Shown piece after piece: positions 31,080 to 42,800 of a stretch of DNA of 64,000 nt. The DNA comes from Agrocybe praecox (taxonomy: Eukaryota > Basidiomycota > Agaricomycetes > Agaricales > Agrocybaceae). Each line of letters begins with the position of its first letter. Positions within the stretch are counted from its first letter, which is position 1. The position numbers and the translations under genes were made by a program. The stretch is taken from positions 74,501 through 138,500 of the forward strand of contig OZ024848.1 in the NCBI GenBank assembly GCA_964017145.1, given 5' to 3'. The notes beneath the pieces were generated by a model. It was given only the letters and a program-made list of their open reading frames with translations. It was not told where the DNA came from and made no database searches.

Positions 31080-31990
31080 CTCCAGATGGGATAGGTTTGG
31101 GACTGTCGAGTACCGATTTTAGCAAGTTAATGTAACAAACGTACTGACGTTTATACAGCACATCCTTTTTATTATTATCATTATTTAGTCAAGGGTGCAT
31201 ACATAATCGCGCATTACGAATTCCAAAGCATTCCTCTTGTCGTTTGAGTCTTTCAGTGGTAACCGCCGAGTCTCTCATCCTCTTCTAATCCCGCATAATA
31301 TTTTATGTCGGCCGAAGAAGTTGAGGGAGTGATAAAGCTTGGGTTCGTTATCGACACATCGCGAAGGTGATGTTTATGCTTTCGGTCACCCAAGAGAAAA
31401 ACCGTTTTGACATAGAAGTTCTTTAGGTGCCGGGTGGAATCAGCTCGCGCGCTGGGGTATGAGCAATCTCAATGATTGTCGCAGGTTGACGAAAAGGACG
31501 GGCAGCCATAAGGTACGACATGGAGGTTCGAGAACATGGCATTGTATCGTCTTGGACCTCCAAATTAGACAAGCAGGGTTGTCTCAGGGCAGACACGTAA
31601 AGAGAGAGAAATAGATCATTCAGGATTCAGCCGTCGTTGGCTCAGCGATACAAGAAACCCAGAGTAGGAAAAGAGAAAAGATAAGACGGGTTCACAGCAG
31701 CAGCAACAGCTACTTCAGTGCTAGAGAAAAGTTAATTTGAGTAGATAAATTTCCCAGCGGAACAATGGTGGTAGTCTCAGAGGAAGAGGCTGACTGGGGA
31801 CTGACTAGGACTGACTCGAGAGCAAGCATGACCAAATAAGGCCCCTGTCGGCAATGCCGCAATTCAACAAACCACGCGAAGATTTTTTGAAGTCTTTTTT
31901 CACCCTTCGTCACTGTTTCGAACGACGACCGCGGGCAAAAGTGTGCTCTTAGAAACTACGAAGCATCACTTACCCTCTTCTTCGTCGACC
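31080..31990 (+). repeat. 5' flank of the Dgk1-like gene, copy C (native position?)
   Basis: This aligns with 24600-25460 and, inverted, with 25939-26640. Because it runs straight into the gene at 32002, it is the best candidate for the original copy. It contains ~70 bases near 31725-31800 missing from copy A. It probably includes the promoter and 5' UTR of that gene. Confidence 0.6.
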
Positions 31991-32001
31991 ACCCGCAAGC
32001 G

Positions 32002-33445
32002 ATGACCACTGTCGAGCGTGACACTGCCACTTCCACCGCACACGACCCTTCAGCGAGTCCCCGACGTCGTTCACGAGCTCCTCGGTCGCCTTCTGTCACT
32101 CGGTCGTCTGCGAACAGTACCAATACCAAGCGAGCACCCTCAGTAACCTCTAACAAGCGCTCACCGTCACCCATCGTCGCCTTTGGTGCTGTTCCACTAT
32201 CGCCCGAAAACCCGAAAGGCGTGAAGAACATTACGAGAAAGGTCATTAAACGGCTGGAGGGACTGGGGCATCTTGAAGAGGACGATATGCCTGCGACTGA
32301 AGAGGAAGATTCGTTCGAGAGTGAAGATAAGGAAATCGAAGAAGCGCTCTACGCTCTGGGCAAAGAGGCCATAGAACAGTCGAGAGCTGCTCAAGTCGCG
32401 ATGGTGGCGACGACGAATGGACACGGAAAGCACAATGGACACAGTACACCAAGCTCACCTAAACCCAAGCCTGACTATGAGATACCACGGAAAGTGCTGC
32501 ACAGTTCGATAGGTGTGTTTATTTTTTCTCTTTTCTTTAGTGCGATATCTGACCAGGCGGCTTCAAGGCTTCTTGACTTTATATCTGTACGTCTCTGAAG
32601 GCGATGTAACCAAAGTAATCATGGTGCTATGGATGGCTCTTGCTATTATCGTGCCCGCCGAACTCCTTCGCTTCAACTGGAGATGGTTTGCTAGGACGTA
32701 CGAGGCGATGCTTGGGTTCTTGATGCGAGAAAGTGAACGAGTGAGTCGCATTCAAATCGCTAACCGTTCTTCATTCTAACTACTACAAACGCAGAATTCT
32801 ATTAACGGAGTAGTTTGGTACATCCTTGGAGTCAACTTTGTCTTGTCGTTATACCCACAAGACGTGGCTACAGTAGCTATCCTCATGTGCGTCCTCTTCC
32901 TCTTCTCGAACAAAAAAACACACACTAACCCTTTACAGTCTCTCTTGGGCCGACACAGCTGCCTCGACATTCGGTCGTCTCTACGGCTCACTCACCCGCA
33001 AACTCCCAGCACGAGTACCCCTTCTCCGACTCCCACTTGCACCGAGAAAGTCATTTGCAGGTTTCGCAGCTGCTACTATCACAGGAGCAGCCATTGCCTT
33101 AGGGTTCTGGGGCTACATTGCCCCCCTTCGCGCTGGAGGGAGGGACATTACTTGGGAATGGAACGGTGGGGTGCGCCAAGTCACTCCTGGAGGACCAGCC
33201 ACGAGCTTGGGTGGTGGTGGTGTAGTTGGCTTACTTGCCATCTCGGTAGTTGCTGGTATCGTGAGTGGTGTTGCGGAAGCATTGGGTATGTCTTTTGCTC
33301 TTTTGTGCGTCCCGTCTTAATTTTTCTCTCTTTTAAAGACCTTGGATCGCTCGACGATAACCTGACGCTGCCCATCATTTCTGGTGGCTGTATCCTCGGT
33401 TTCTTGAAGGTCCTGGGCCACGTTGCGTCCAGGTTCTTCTCATGA
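32002..33445 (+). CDS. DGK1: CTP-dependent diacylglycerol kinase, Dgk1-like
   Basis: Five exons are inferred: 32002-32512, 32568-32740, 32795-32886, 32939-33285 and 33339-33445. The N-terminal ~165 residues are Ser/Arg-rich then acidic and probably disordered, longer than in yeast Dgk1. The membrane-bound CTP-transferase domain follows: IPRKVLHSSIG with the conserved Arg-Lys pair, then several hydrophobic segments. It also has the motif ILSWADTAASTFGRLYGSLT, whose Asp and Gly seven residues later match the residues known as essential in yeast Dgk1. Then come KSFAG-type sequence and a long hydrophobic tail ending HVASRFFS. The known reaction is phosphorylation of diacylglycerol to phosphatidate using CTP at the ER/nuclear membrane. 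The family also includes dolichol kinase, but the size and motif favour Dgk1. Confidence 0.85.
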
Positions 33446-35392
33446 AAGACGCCACTCACCGCATCTTACGAACGGAGCACATCGTAACACGACACGACAT
33501 TGCACGCTGATACATACCAGGCAGCCTTCTTCCGTTGGGTCGTGTACCTTCCCCATCTTCATCCTCATCCTCAGCTTCAACTTCACCCTTCAATAACCCG
33601 TAATGCATTAATGTCCTATTCACCGCACGACTTACCGTGTTCATTTTTTTTTAGTGCGTACAAGCACTGACCTCCTGCACTTACGCAACAACACAACGTA
33701 AATCATCAGACTTAGACAAGCGACCAACCCCAACCCTCGTCCCTACCAGAGAGTCCGAGTCCGAGTCCACTCACTACACACACGCACTACCTACCTAATG
33801 ACATCTTACGTACATACTCATAACATCAACGACCCCCTTTTTTTATTGTTGTTTTCTTTCCTTCCCTTACTTACCCTTACTCACCATCTATCCCATTACT
33901 TGCCTACACTTTACTTCCTTACCTTACCCCATCCCAAAGACCACAGACCCAAGACCAGAAGGCCAACCAAAGACTCTCAATGGAATTTCTTACTTTACAT
34001 GTCATGATTCTACTTTTTTATATTTTCATTCCCTCTTTCTCATTTCCCTCTTCCTATTTCTCTCTTTCTCTGGATCGTTTCTGGCTCTTTTCTCTTTTTT
34101 CTTCTATTATCATTCAAATTCGTTGGTCCTTCCTGCCTTTCCCCCTTCTATGGCTACTTTCTCTTCCTTTTCTCTACTTTACTTCACTTTCAGGGTTTGG
34201 ATATCCTTCTCAGGTGACAATTCCGATTCTGATTCGGGATACAATGTGCTAGATAGCTTGCCAGCTTGTTTTGCATGTATATATATATGTAGTAGTAGTA
34301 GTAGCGCTAGGCTTTACTTACCGTTTGTGTTCATATCGCTTATAGACCCCAATTCCCATCTTTTTTTACTTCTGTTTTTTTTGCGTTTCTTCCTGTTTTT
34401 TTTTTTTACCACTACTACAAATGGTAGTCCAAAAAGTGCTAGCATGCACAAGCGCATCAGGCGTTCTTTATGTAATAGGATTGTCTGTAACACAATAAAC
34501 ACTCCAAGTACGTGAGATATCGACAATTGGAGTAGATTGATTCCTGGAGCGTTGAAGAAGGATGTGTCAACAATTTCTTGTAGATTACTATACTATTAAG
34601 CAAACGCGCAAGTTCGTGTGTACATGTTTGTTTTTTTGCACCTCTTTAGGTAAATCTTATTGTTCTTTTCACTCTTTTTTCTCATTTTGATGACGTATTT
34701 TTATTGCTCTCGCCATGTTCCATCCTTTGTCCTCCATCTCTCCATTTTACCTCGCCAAATTTGGAACTATTTTACAGATATTATCATGCCTTTTCAGTGT
34801 CATCTTCACCTTCACTTTCCTTTGATTTTGGTATCATTTTGATGCTTACACTTTACGGCTATGCTCTGACTCCTTGCCATATGCTCTCCAAATTTTATTC
34901 GTATTTTTGGTGCCGGAGCGAGGCGAGGCGCATGCCTTGTAATCCTCCAAGAAAATACAAACGCAAGTTAAAAGAAATAATAAGATTGAAAGATGGAAAA
35001 AGGGACCAGTTCTGACTCCAACCGGGCACTCTTTGTTCGCGCTCACCGGTCTAAGTACTGAACATGATCTCTTCTGCTTATGTTTTGTAACTTTTTGTAA
35101 CTATCTACTTCATATTCGTTTTCACTTTGACATGCCTGGACGCTTCTTTAGCAGTAGCCGCAAATTAAATCGGACGTTCCTGTGCGATATTTTCTGATTG
35201 ACTCCAAATAACTATCATCTCACACAACCGCTTTGACCAACGAGGCAAAAATCCCTTCCCTTGGCTGTATAAATCTTCTTTACGTGTACATGCCCAGATG
35301 TGTTCCTGGTATCACGTATATATGAATACGTATGTACCGTAGTAATGCATTCTACACTCTTCGGATACATCATGGTGTAGACTAACCCTGGG
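33446..35392. other. Intergenic, T-rich, no gene recognised
   Basis: Pyrimidine-rich sequence with low-complexity runs (poly-T tracts near 34370-34410, a TA run and (TAG)n near 34277-34304). About 34590-34930 resembles 21786-21995. The first part is presumably the 3' UTR of the Dgk1-like gene and the last part that of SSU72. Confidence 0.6.
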
Positions 35393-36644
35393 CTAGTAAA
35401 AAGCAACAGCGTGCAAAATGTTATGTGGATGTTTCTCCTGCTGGACTTGGAGGATGTTATCGATGTTTTCATCGATGTCGTCTGAAGCTTCGATCTGGCG
35501 GTGCGACATAAGAAGAGGGAGGAAAGGGGAGAAAAGGACATACAGCAGCTGCGAGGTCGATCATTGCTTTCCCAGCAATTAGCGCTTCTTCGTGATTATC
35601 CTTGATTTCTATGTTTATGATATGTACCGGTTTGTTGAACTCGCCTCCTCGTGCCAGGAGGTCTGGTTGTAGAAAAAAGATTGACGGGTCGAGTTAGATT
35701 TTAATTTTTTTCTGAGGTGAGGGATTGGCTTGCTCACCATCACAAACCGCATCGAAACAGCGCTCTTCGCAAGTAATCACGACATCTGCTACGGTCTTGC
35801 TCTCCTGCCACCGCTCAGGAGCGAGCTTGATGTTCCTGTTCCGGTCGAGCATGGGTAGGAGGCCGTTTGCGGTGTACCTTGATAATAACCACAATCAGGA
35901 CGTGCCTCCTACGAATTTTGATTTGAAAAAAAACAGAACGTACAGACGCGGATCCTTTCCACTCAACTCTTCGTAGATGGTGTTGTACGGCGTCCCGAAC
36001 GGATAAATGTTTGGTTTATCGATCGAAGGCCCGGGTAACCTCACAGCTGAGCCTGTTCCGTATGAGATGACGCGATGTCCTGCTTTACTGAGAACGTGAA
36101 AATGTACGTATCAGTAAAGTAAATAATACGTAGGATTAGAGGACGGAGACTTACGATAGCACATAATGTCCCTCCATTGATCTGTTCTAAAACGTTGGTT
36201 TGAGAATTCACATGGACGATATGGAAAAGAATGATAGTCACTTGCTTGATTGCTGGCGCAAACTACACAGAAGAGCGGGCGGGGTTTGTATGCTGGTGGT
36301 GGCGGGGCTGGGGGAGCGTTTGCTGTCGTCGTCGTTGCCGTTCCTATTGCCACTGCTGTCGACGACGACACTGCCACTACAGATGAAGAGCCCTGCGATG
36401 TGGTTGTGGAGATCGCATTCATGTTACTCAAGCTGGTCTGTCGGGAGATACTGGATTGAGGTCCGGGTCCTGGAACTGCGTGGTTTCCGTTCTCTGTCCA
36501 TTGTTGGTGCTGCTGCTGTTGTGAATGTGATGTTGGGTTGGGTTGGGGATTTTGACCGTTGTTGTTGTTGTTATTCTGGAGATGCTGCAAACGTGGGTCG
36601 ACCCGTCCAGCAAGACGAGGATCGCGGGCTCTTCGAGGATCCAT
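35393..36644 (-). CDS. SSU72: SSU72-type RNA polymerase II CTD phosphatase
   Basis: Six minus-strand exons are inferred: 36644-36246, 36186-36155, 36087-35944, 35877-35738, 35661-35544 and 35494-35393. The catalytic CX5R loop reads [20 protein letters not shown]. It is followed by [55 protein letters not shown] and the usual C-terminus [12 protein letters not shown]. The family removes phosphate from Ser5/Ser7 of the Pol II C-terminal domain and acts in 3'-end processing. The CX5R loop is interrupted by intron 1, whose donor must be GC (GCAAGT) to keep frame. The protein has a ~120-residue N-terminal extension ([18 protein letters not shown], then Gln/Asn- and Ser/Thr-rich) absent from yeast Ssu72, probably disordered. 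Confidence 0.92.
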
Positions 36645-38901
36645 GAGTGATATATAGGAGTAACCGAATAACCTAATAACAATATGGGATGTTCAATAAA
36701 AGAAAAAGCACCAAAAAGAAAGTAGAAAACAGAAGGTAAAAGCCTCAGCAGTATCTCGAACAATGCCAGTCTGCATGTTGACCACAAAGCCGGTATTCGT
36801 TAATTTTGAGAATAAGTTTTATTAGGTGGGTCAATACAGATTCCACTCTGCGTCATCGTTGGCTAGGACAGAACTTTTGTGTTTTGTATTCACCTGGGTT
36901 TATGAAGTTTGAACGAATCCCTTGATGAGTGTAAGCTAAAGAAAGAAAAGATAAGTATGGAATGGTCATGACGCAAAGTCCTTGTTATATTTGGTCTTGC
37001 TTGGTTCAAATCCTTTTTCTCATCGTGCGCAACGGCGACGGCGAAACTCTGTTCTTGACCTGATTCTGCTTCCAATATGCAACTTTTTTTGTTCAATCTG
37101 TGCGCTCAAGGATGTCGTTGTGGTTGCCTATATCTCCCCTGGGTTTTGTTGGTCGATCTCTGCTCGTCGATCCTGAAGTTATGGTCATGACTCGCTCTTT
37201 TCCTCTGGACTCTGATGTACAGCCTGAACTAGCTAGCAATTCATTCCTAATCAAGGTTCCTCTCCGTGTAAATTTGTCTATGCTGGAAGTCGAAAACAAA
37301 AATGGCATCTGCATTTAAGCCCAAGGGGGAGCGAGCAGGTTTTTGCCTTTTGTTGATTTCCCGATTTCAATCCACCCAACAATATGCCTTGGCTAGCGAA
37401 TAGATTTGGTTCTGGACCAACGACCAGCGTTTCTGCTCGGTAGTCCTCTTCGACAGCCAAGTATACGAACGAGAAGAAAGAACAACCGGATTCGCATACG
37501 ACGAATTCGCAGAACCAATTACTTCTGAGCTGATAGAAACTTCGTGAATACATATTGACGTGTAAAATTAACAGGTTTTCGTGACAGGGCTGTGGATTAT
37601 CCAAAGTCAATTACCCAGAAAATCTGACGCTATCTATCGGCCAAGAACCAACCATAGCTATTGACTCTTCTCAATCGCTCTTCTTCCTTCCTCTGATTGT
37701 ATACTGCAGGTCGATTGATTGTCACAATCACCCGTCTCTGTCAGCTCTCTAGAAATTCCGGGGGGTGGGAAGGCTAGAGTGAAGCCTTAAAATAGCCGGT
37801 ATACAATTCCATGAAATCAAACTCAAGAAGCAAAAAAAGGTATTTACCACCCGCTAGGCTAGCGGGGACGATTTTTGACATCCGAAATTTATTTATCTAG
37901 CTATTTTCAAAGCAGGCCCAGGTATAAGCCTCTTTCGTGAAGCACAAGGGAGTGCTTGAATGGGAAGGAAGGCAAGACGAGCCCTCCAAAGCTCTCACTC
38001 AAGACCGTGGACGAGCGTCTTCCTCGACACAAGAATCTGCAAACCCCAAAGCCAGCTCACTTCGTCTCTTCCATGGATGTACGGCCATTCGAAACTTTCA
38101 CGAGTAACGACTACTTGGGTCCAGCGAGCGGGTCATCACCATGGTCGAAGAACGACTCGCATGTCTTCTTTGCAAGGTCTTTAAGACGCAGGAAGGCAAA
38201 TCCAAATCTCTGCATACCTCAACATACTGACTTCGAGTCGGACGCCGTTCCCCACCCAGATAATGTTTTATGAGATTTGGAATAAAAGGAGTGGTAACTA
38301 TTTGACTTTTGTTTGCCGGGTTCGTTACAGCCTGCTCCCTCGAATCTTTGTAACTTCACACTACATTGACCTGGCTTTGGCTTTTCCGAAACCATGATTG
38401 TCAACAAATTCATGGACGTACGGCCACCCGGCACTTTCACGAGTAACAACGTACTATTTGCGTCGAGGGAGCGGCCATCAACCTGGTCGTAAGTCCGTTC
38501 AATTTCTCAAGGTCGTGTCTTCATCAAAAGGTCCAAAGGCGGAGTAAAAATTATCTCTGTATGCGCCAACATGTTTTCCGAGGTTTTGGGGATATACGAA
38601 CGAAGTGATGATTTCTTCGAATTTGTTAGCGCCTGTTCTTTCTCAAGGAGTCTTAATGATTTTGTTGCGTATATGAGTTACACCAACTTGTGGCGAACAG
38701 ACGACAGAGAGCATATGAGACTTCTTCTGGATTTTTGGAACTCGTCATTACAGTGGCCAAGTTCATCGTCACAACATAATGTATCCCTGGTCGGGACGTT
38801 CAAAAGATAACACTCAAGGAGTACATAGCAAATATTATGCTTCAATCAAATCGTGATGCATTGTCATGAAAGCGTGCCTAACATCAAAAGGAGGAAGGTA
38901 T
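36645..38901. other. Intergenic region, no intact gene
   Basis: Short frames only. A ~110-bp segment near 38070-38190 (TGGATGTACGGCCA...TTTCACGAGTAACGAC) recurs diverged at about 38408-38540. The first copy reads TFTSNDYLGPAS, faintly like the start of 8-amino-7-oxononanoate synthase-type enzymes, but nothing else supports it. The last ~80 bases are the 3' UTR of RPS22. Confidence 0.5.
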
Positions 38902-39652
38902 CTAGTAGACGTAGCCCAAGAGCTTTCCACCGACGTTCTTGCGACGAGCCTCTTCGTGGTCAAGGATACCGGAGGAGGTGGTCTAAAACCAAGGCGTGAT
39001 GAGAACACAAGCAAACTTCGTAGATAAACGAGCAACTCACGAGGATGATGATTCCGAAACCTCTGGCAGGGAGTAACAAGTTGACCCAGGACTCAATCTG
39101 GCTGTGTTGGATGTTGAAGCGGGGGGAGATGACACCAGTCTTGTTGAGGCGGCCGTTAAGCTGGATGACAATCTTGCCGGAACGGTGATCATCGATGATC
39201 TCGAATTCACCAATGTAGCCTATGAAGGATAGAAAGTGTCAGCGTTTTCCGTTCAAGGAGAACAATACGCAATGGATAAATAGATGTAGACTCGTCTGTG
39301 AACACGAATTCCTGGATAAATAGGAACTGATGCTGTATGGTTGTCAAAGACTTGGTGATCAATATTTCGGAGACTTAAAACAAATGCCGCGTAGAAATGT
39401 TAATGTCGCGACATTTGTAGTTATACTCCGAGAGAGAAAGGTGAAAAATGGTGCAAAATATAAACTCACCATGGCGTTGCATGACGCTCAAGAATTTTAC
39501 AACGACCTTGGATGAGGGTCGGATGAGGACCTGGCGCTTGCCACGGCGCTCAGCGTTGACGATGTTGTTCAAGCAGTCATTCTTGGTCTCAATTAGACGC
39601 GTTTTGGATATTTGAATATATGTCGACTCACGAGGACGGAAACGCGGACCAT
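38902..39652 (-). CDS. RPS22: 40S ribosomal protein uS8 (S22/S15a)
   Basis: Four minus-strand exons are inferred: 39652-39632 (only seven codons, MVRVSVL), 39581-39470, 39219-39041 and 38982-38902. The 130-residue product reads [60 protein letters not shown] and ends [17 protein letters not shown], the known uS8 sequence almost throughout. It is a small-subunit protein of the cytosolic ribosome. Intron 2 is long for this window (about 250 nt). The gene is head to head with RPS17, with 324 bp between start codons, so a shared promoter region is likely. Confidence 0.95.
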
Positions 39653-39976
39653 TTTGATATTTTGTTGTTGGGGTCGACAAGGAGTGCTGAAACGGCGAAA
39701 GTAAGCAAGAATCCAGAGCCCAGAATGAGTGTCGTGCTACGGAAAGCGCGAGTCAAACAGGCTTGTAGCAGAAAAAAGTACCTTGAAGAGGCTTGACGGT
39801 GGGCGGTGAGGGTGGGAAGGCAAAAATTCCCATATTTAGCAGTTCTTCTGTGGCTGCAGCAACTATACAGGACTAAATCAGCCACATCGGCAAAATCCGG
39901 GGCAACTTTCCCAATGCATCCACTTATACGCCCGCCGTCAAGACCACTCTCCTCAACGTCAAGTCGCTAATTCATC
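39653..39976. promoter_or_regulatory. Bidirectional promoter region of RPS22 and RPS17
   Basis: The 324 bp between two divergently transcribed ribosomal-protein start codons hold no other gene. A pyrimidine-rich stretch precedes each start. I see no convincing TATA box, which is usual for ribosomal-protein genes. The specific binding sites cannot be named from sequence alone. Confidence 0.6.
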
Positions 39977-40643
39977 ATGGTATATCGTCGTTGTCAGCGT
40001 TCCTGGGAAGGCAGAAATGCTGATCCTGTGTCTTTTAGGGTCGCGTTCGTACCAAAACCACCAAAAGGGCTTCCCGCGTCCTCATCGAAAAATAGTGAGC
40101 TATAAAGGATGCGATAATTAAGGAGAAACTTAATGGCTGTCCAAATAGCTACCCTCGCTTGACCCTCGACTTCCACACCAACAAGAGGATTATTGATGAA
40201 GTCGTGCGTAATTTCGCTCGATTTTTGGATGATTTTTGGCCCACCTAACTTAGGTTGTCGAATAATTAGGCTATTGTCCCTTCCAAGCGTCTGCGCAACA
40301 AAATTTCTGGGTTCACCACCCATTTGATGAAGCGTATCCAACGTGGACCCGTTCGTGGTATCTCCTTCAAGCTGCAGGAGGAGGAGCGTGAACGCAAGGA
40401 TAACTACGTTCCTGAGGTCTCTGCACTCGACACATCCGCCACTGGATTGGAGGTTGACCCCGAGACCAAGGTGAGTTATTACCAACTTTCGAAGGGTGAA
40501 ATTTCGCTTAATTCAACCCACAGGCTCTCCTTGACTCGCTCAACTTCGACATCGCCGTTAACGTCATCACCCCTGTCATTGCCGCCCCCGAACGCGGTCA
40601 ACGTCGCGAGCGCAGGAACGTCCCTGGTGCTGGCCGATCATAA
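39977..40643 (+). CDS. RPS17: 40S ribosomal protein eS17
   Basis: Five exons are inferred: 39977-39979 (the ATG alone), 40039-40094, 40149-40203, 40270-40470 and 40524-40643. The product reads [38 protein letters not shown], then [20 protein letters not shown] and [20 protein letters not shown], ending [13 protein letters not shown]. This is the complete eS17 protein of the small ribosomal subunit. The first exon consisting only of the start codon is a known arrangement in eukaryotic ribosomal-protein genes. It pairs divergently with RPS22. Confidence 0.95.
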
Positions 40644-40977
40644 ATCATCCTTTAGTGGTCGCCACTTATCTTTTCGCTTTGGTCCTTTCGTTTTCATCAA
40701 TCCTTACGCAAACAATGTTGGTTTTGGGGAGTGTACGCATACGACGAACGGTCTGGGAATAAAGGAAGGAGAGTGGTCAACGTATGATTTGTTATGCGAC
40801 TCTATGTCTTCACTATGTATTCACTCCCACCTCGCCCATGCAACTCGAACGCTTGAAAAAAAACGGAACTTACATTGTGTGATTATGCAAGTAAATCGAC
40901 CACTTTTGGAAGTTATATGGAGGGAAAGTTATTGCCGGTATTTTTCTCATCTGTGAATTCTATCCACTACTTTTATT
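40644..40977. other. Intergenic, 3' UTR of RPS17 and promoter of the next gene
   Basis: No gene is seen. A frame continues past the RPS17 stop only in other readings, with no family resemblance. Confidence 0.5.
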
Positions 40978-41423
40978 ATGAGTGAACCTCGAGATGAGCA
41001 GACGTCCAAGAAGGCAACATACGACGATTCTTTTCAGCTCTATGATCTGCGAGTAGAGGTTATCTGTCCTCCCGGTGAACGCATCCTCTGCGGCGCAAAA
41101 CCAGGAGACTACTTCACTCTTCAGGGTGAGATGCTCTATCTTCCTCCCGGACAAGGCTTTTCCATCTATTCGCTAGGTAATTAACTCCACATCTGCTGTG
41201 GGTAAGCAAATCATTATCTGACTATATTGTCTATGTATCTGCAGCTACTGTCCTGCCTCTGCTCGCAGCCAAACAACGAGTGACCCATCCCAACGACTGG
41301 ATGTCGACCGATGCCGAAATCGCCTGTCCGGATCCCAACTGCAGATCGAAGTTGAAGATCCAAAGAATGGGACTACGCACGTTCAGCCATGCCGATGTGA
41401 CTGTCGTCCCTCTTGACTCCTAA
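40978..41423 (+). CDS. TIGR04076-type small protein
   Basis: Two exons are inferred: 40978-41176 and 41245-41423. The ~125-residue product reads YDLRVEVICPPGERILCGAK, then PGDYFTLQGEMLYLPPGQGF, SIYSLATVLPLLAAKQRVTH, and a second half with a Cys pair (IACPDPNCRSKL) and GLRTFSHADVTVVPLDS. The V.CP.G....GD.F...G....P.G..S.Y.LA..LP.LAAKQR pattern matches the TIGR04076 family as I remember it. The role of that family is unknown. The four cysteines, two in each half, could bind a metal, which is inference. It is the plus-strand neighbour 335 bp after RPS17. Confidence 0.75.
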
Positions 41424-42800
41424 TTCCTCCAGGTCAGGTCGACTGGCAGTTGGGGAGTTAGTTTGGCTGGGCTGGTCAAGCGATGATGGATCGATGATAA
41501 GATATGTATCAGTATCAATAAGAATAAGTCGCTGTTTGGTCGACTGAGGTCGGTCGTGTGGTTGTGCGATGGGGCTGGGGCTAAGGCTAGTCTTGGGAGA
41601 AGATTCAGCGGTGTGTACAATACGCTTTCCGATCCAGGCTTTTCTTAAAATCAATTTCTCTGGCCTATTTAACTTAAGCCTTAGGGACCTGTTGCTGATC
41701 GACCTTTTTCTGTCCAGAATTAATAACGGCCAATCAGCGTTACGACTCTGCATGACTACCTAACGGCGTGTGTTTATTTTGTATCAAATGAATCCAGTCA
41801 ATTCTCGTTCGTATGAAAGCCTCAACCGGACTATTCAAAAGCTTTTGTCAAGTATTCCGATTCCATAATTCTCATGCATCATGATATGCCTAGAGAATAA
41901 GTCGCTGGTTTGGATGACTGCGGTCGTTGTCGCTCGCGCGGGCGTGAGATGGGGCTACGGCGAGCCTTAGGAGAACATGAGAAAATACACGATCCAGAGG
42001 TGTGTACAAGCGTACTGTGATATATTGCGTTCTCGGGGCCTGTTGCTGATCGACCTTTTTCTGTCGGAATTCATAATACTCAGTCAAATTTGAACACTAC
42101 GAGAGTCTCAATCTGGCACTTAGACTGGTGACAACATGGACGGGCAGGCGGATCGATGACGGGTGCTCATTTCATTTTCATTTTTTTGTCTTCATTTCCA
42201 TCTTTATCATCTTTGACGAGAGTTGTCGTTATACCCCCGAGTTACATGGAGATTCAACATTCAAGCCAATTGTTGTGCGTCTGTGTATCAACCAACCTTC
42301 TATCTAGAGACTCGTTTAACTTCACAACGGAAATGAACCCATATTGACTTCTTGCTCTCAGCAAAACCTCAGCTCTTCGACCAAATTGCTGGATTATCCG
42401 AAGACTTTTTCAAGTAATGCGACATAAATGCTTGACGTTGACTGCAGTTGGTCGCGCGGTCCTGAGATGGGGCTAGAGCTTGAGATTCAGAGGTGTGTAC
42501 AATACGCTTTTGCGATCCATCATTTAAAAATAAAATAAAATCCCGAGCTTGCTTAAGCTTGAACCTTAGGGGCCTGTTGCTGATTGACCTTTCTTTCTGT
42601 CAGAGTCAGCCAGGGTCACCGCGAGACTCTGAATCACTAGCACTTGGAATTGACGACGGGTGCTCTTTCTTTGTTTCGTCTTCGTCTTCGTCTCAAGGAG
42701 GTTGTCGTTATATCCCCGATTTACATGGAGATTCTATATTCATGCCTATTGTTGTATCTGTATCAACTAACCTTTGAAATTGATCAATCCATATAGAGAC
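41424..42800. repeat. Diverged direct repeats, about 0.4-0.5 kb period
   Basis: Three copies of a phrase beginning GGTGTGTACAA (near 41610, 41999 and 42491) and ending in GGGCCTGTTGCTGATCGACC or close variants occur in the same orientation. Two copies of GTTGTCGTTATA.CCCCGA.TTACATGGAG lie near 42221 and 42701. GAGATGGGGCT recurs upstream of each GTGTGTACAA. The units are 390-490 bp long and strongly diverged. No intact gene is present. Confidence 0.7.

Noticed and set aside
36111..36236. Continuation of SSU72 exon 1 into [20 protein letters not shown]
   Set aside because: This is read-through of intron 1; splicing with the GC donor restores the conserved [11 protein letters not shown] sequence.
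38070..38190. Possible 8-amino-7-oxononanoate synthase start (TFTSNDYLGPAS)
   Set aside because: Only one short motif matches; the flanking sequence breaks off and no pyridoxal-phosphate lysine region follows.
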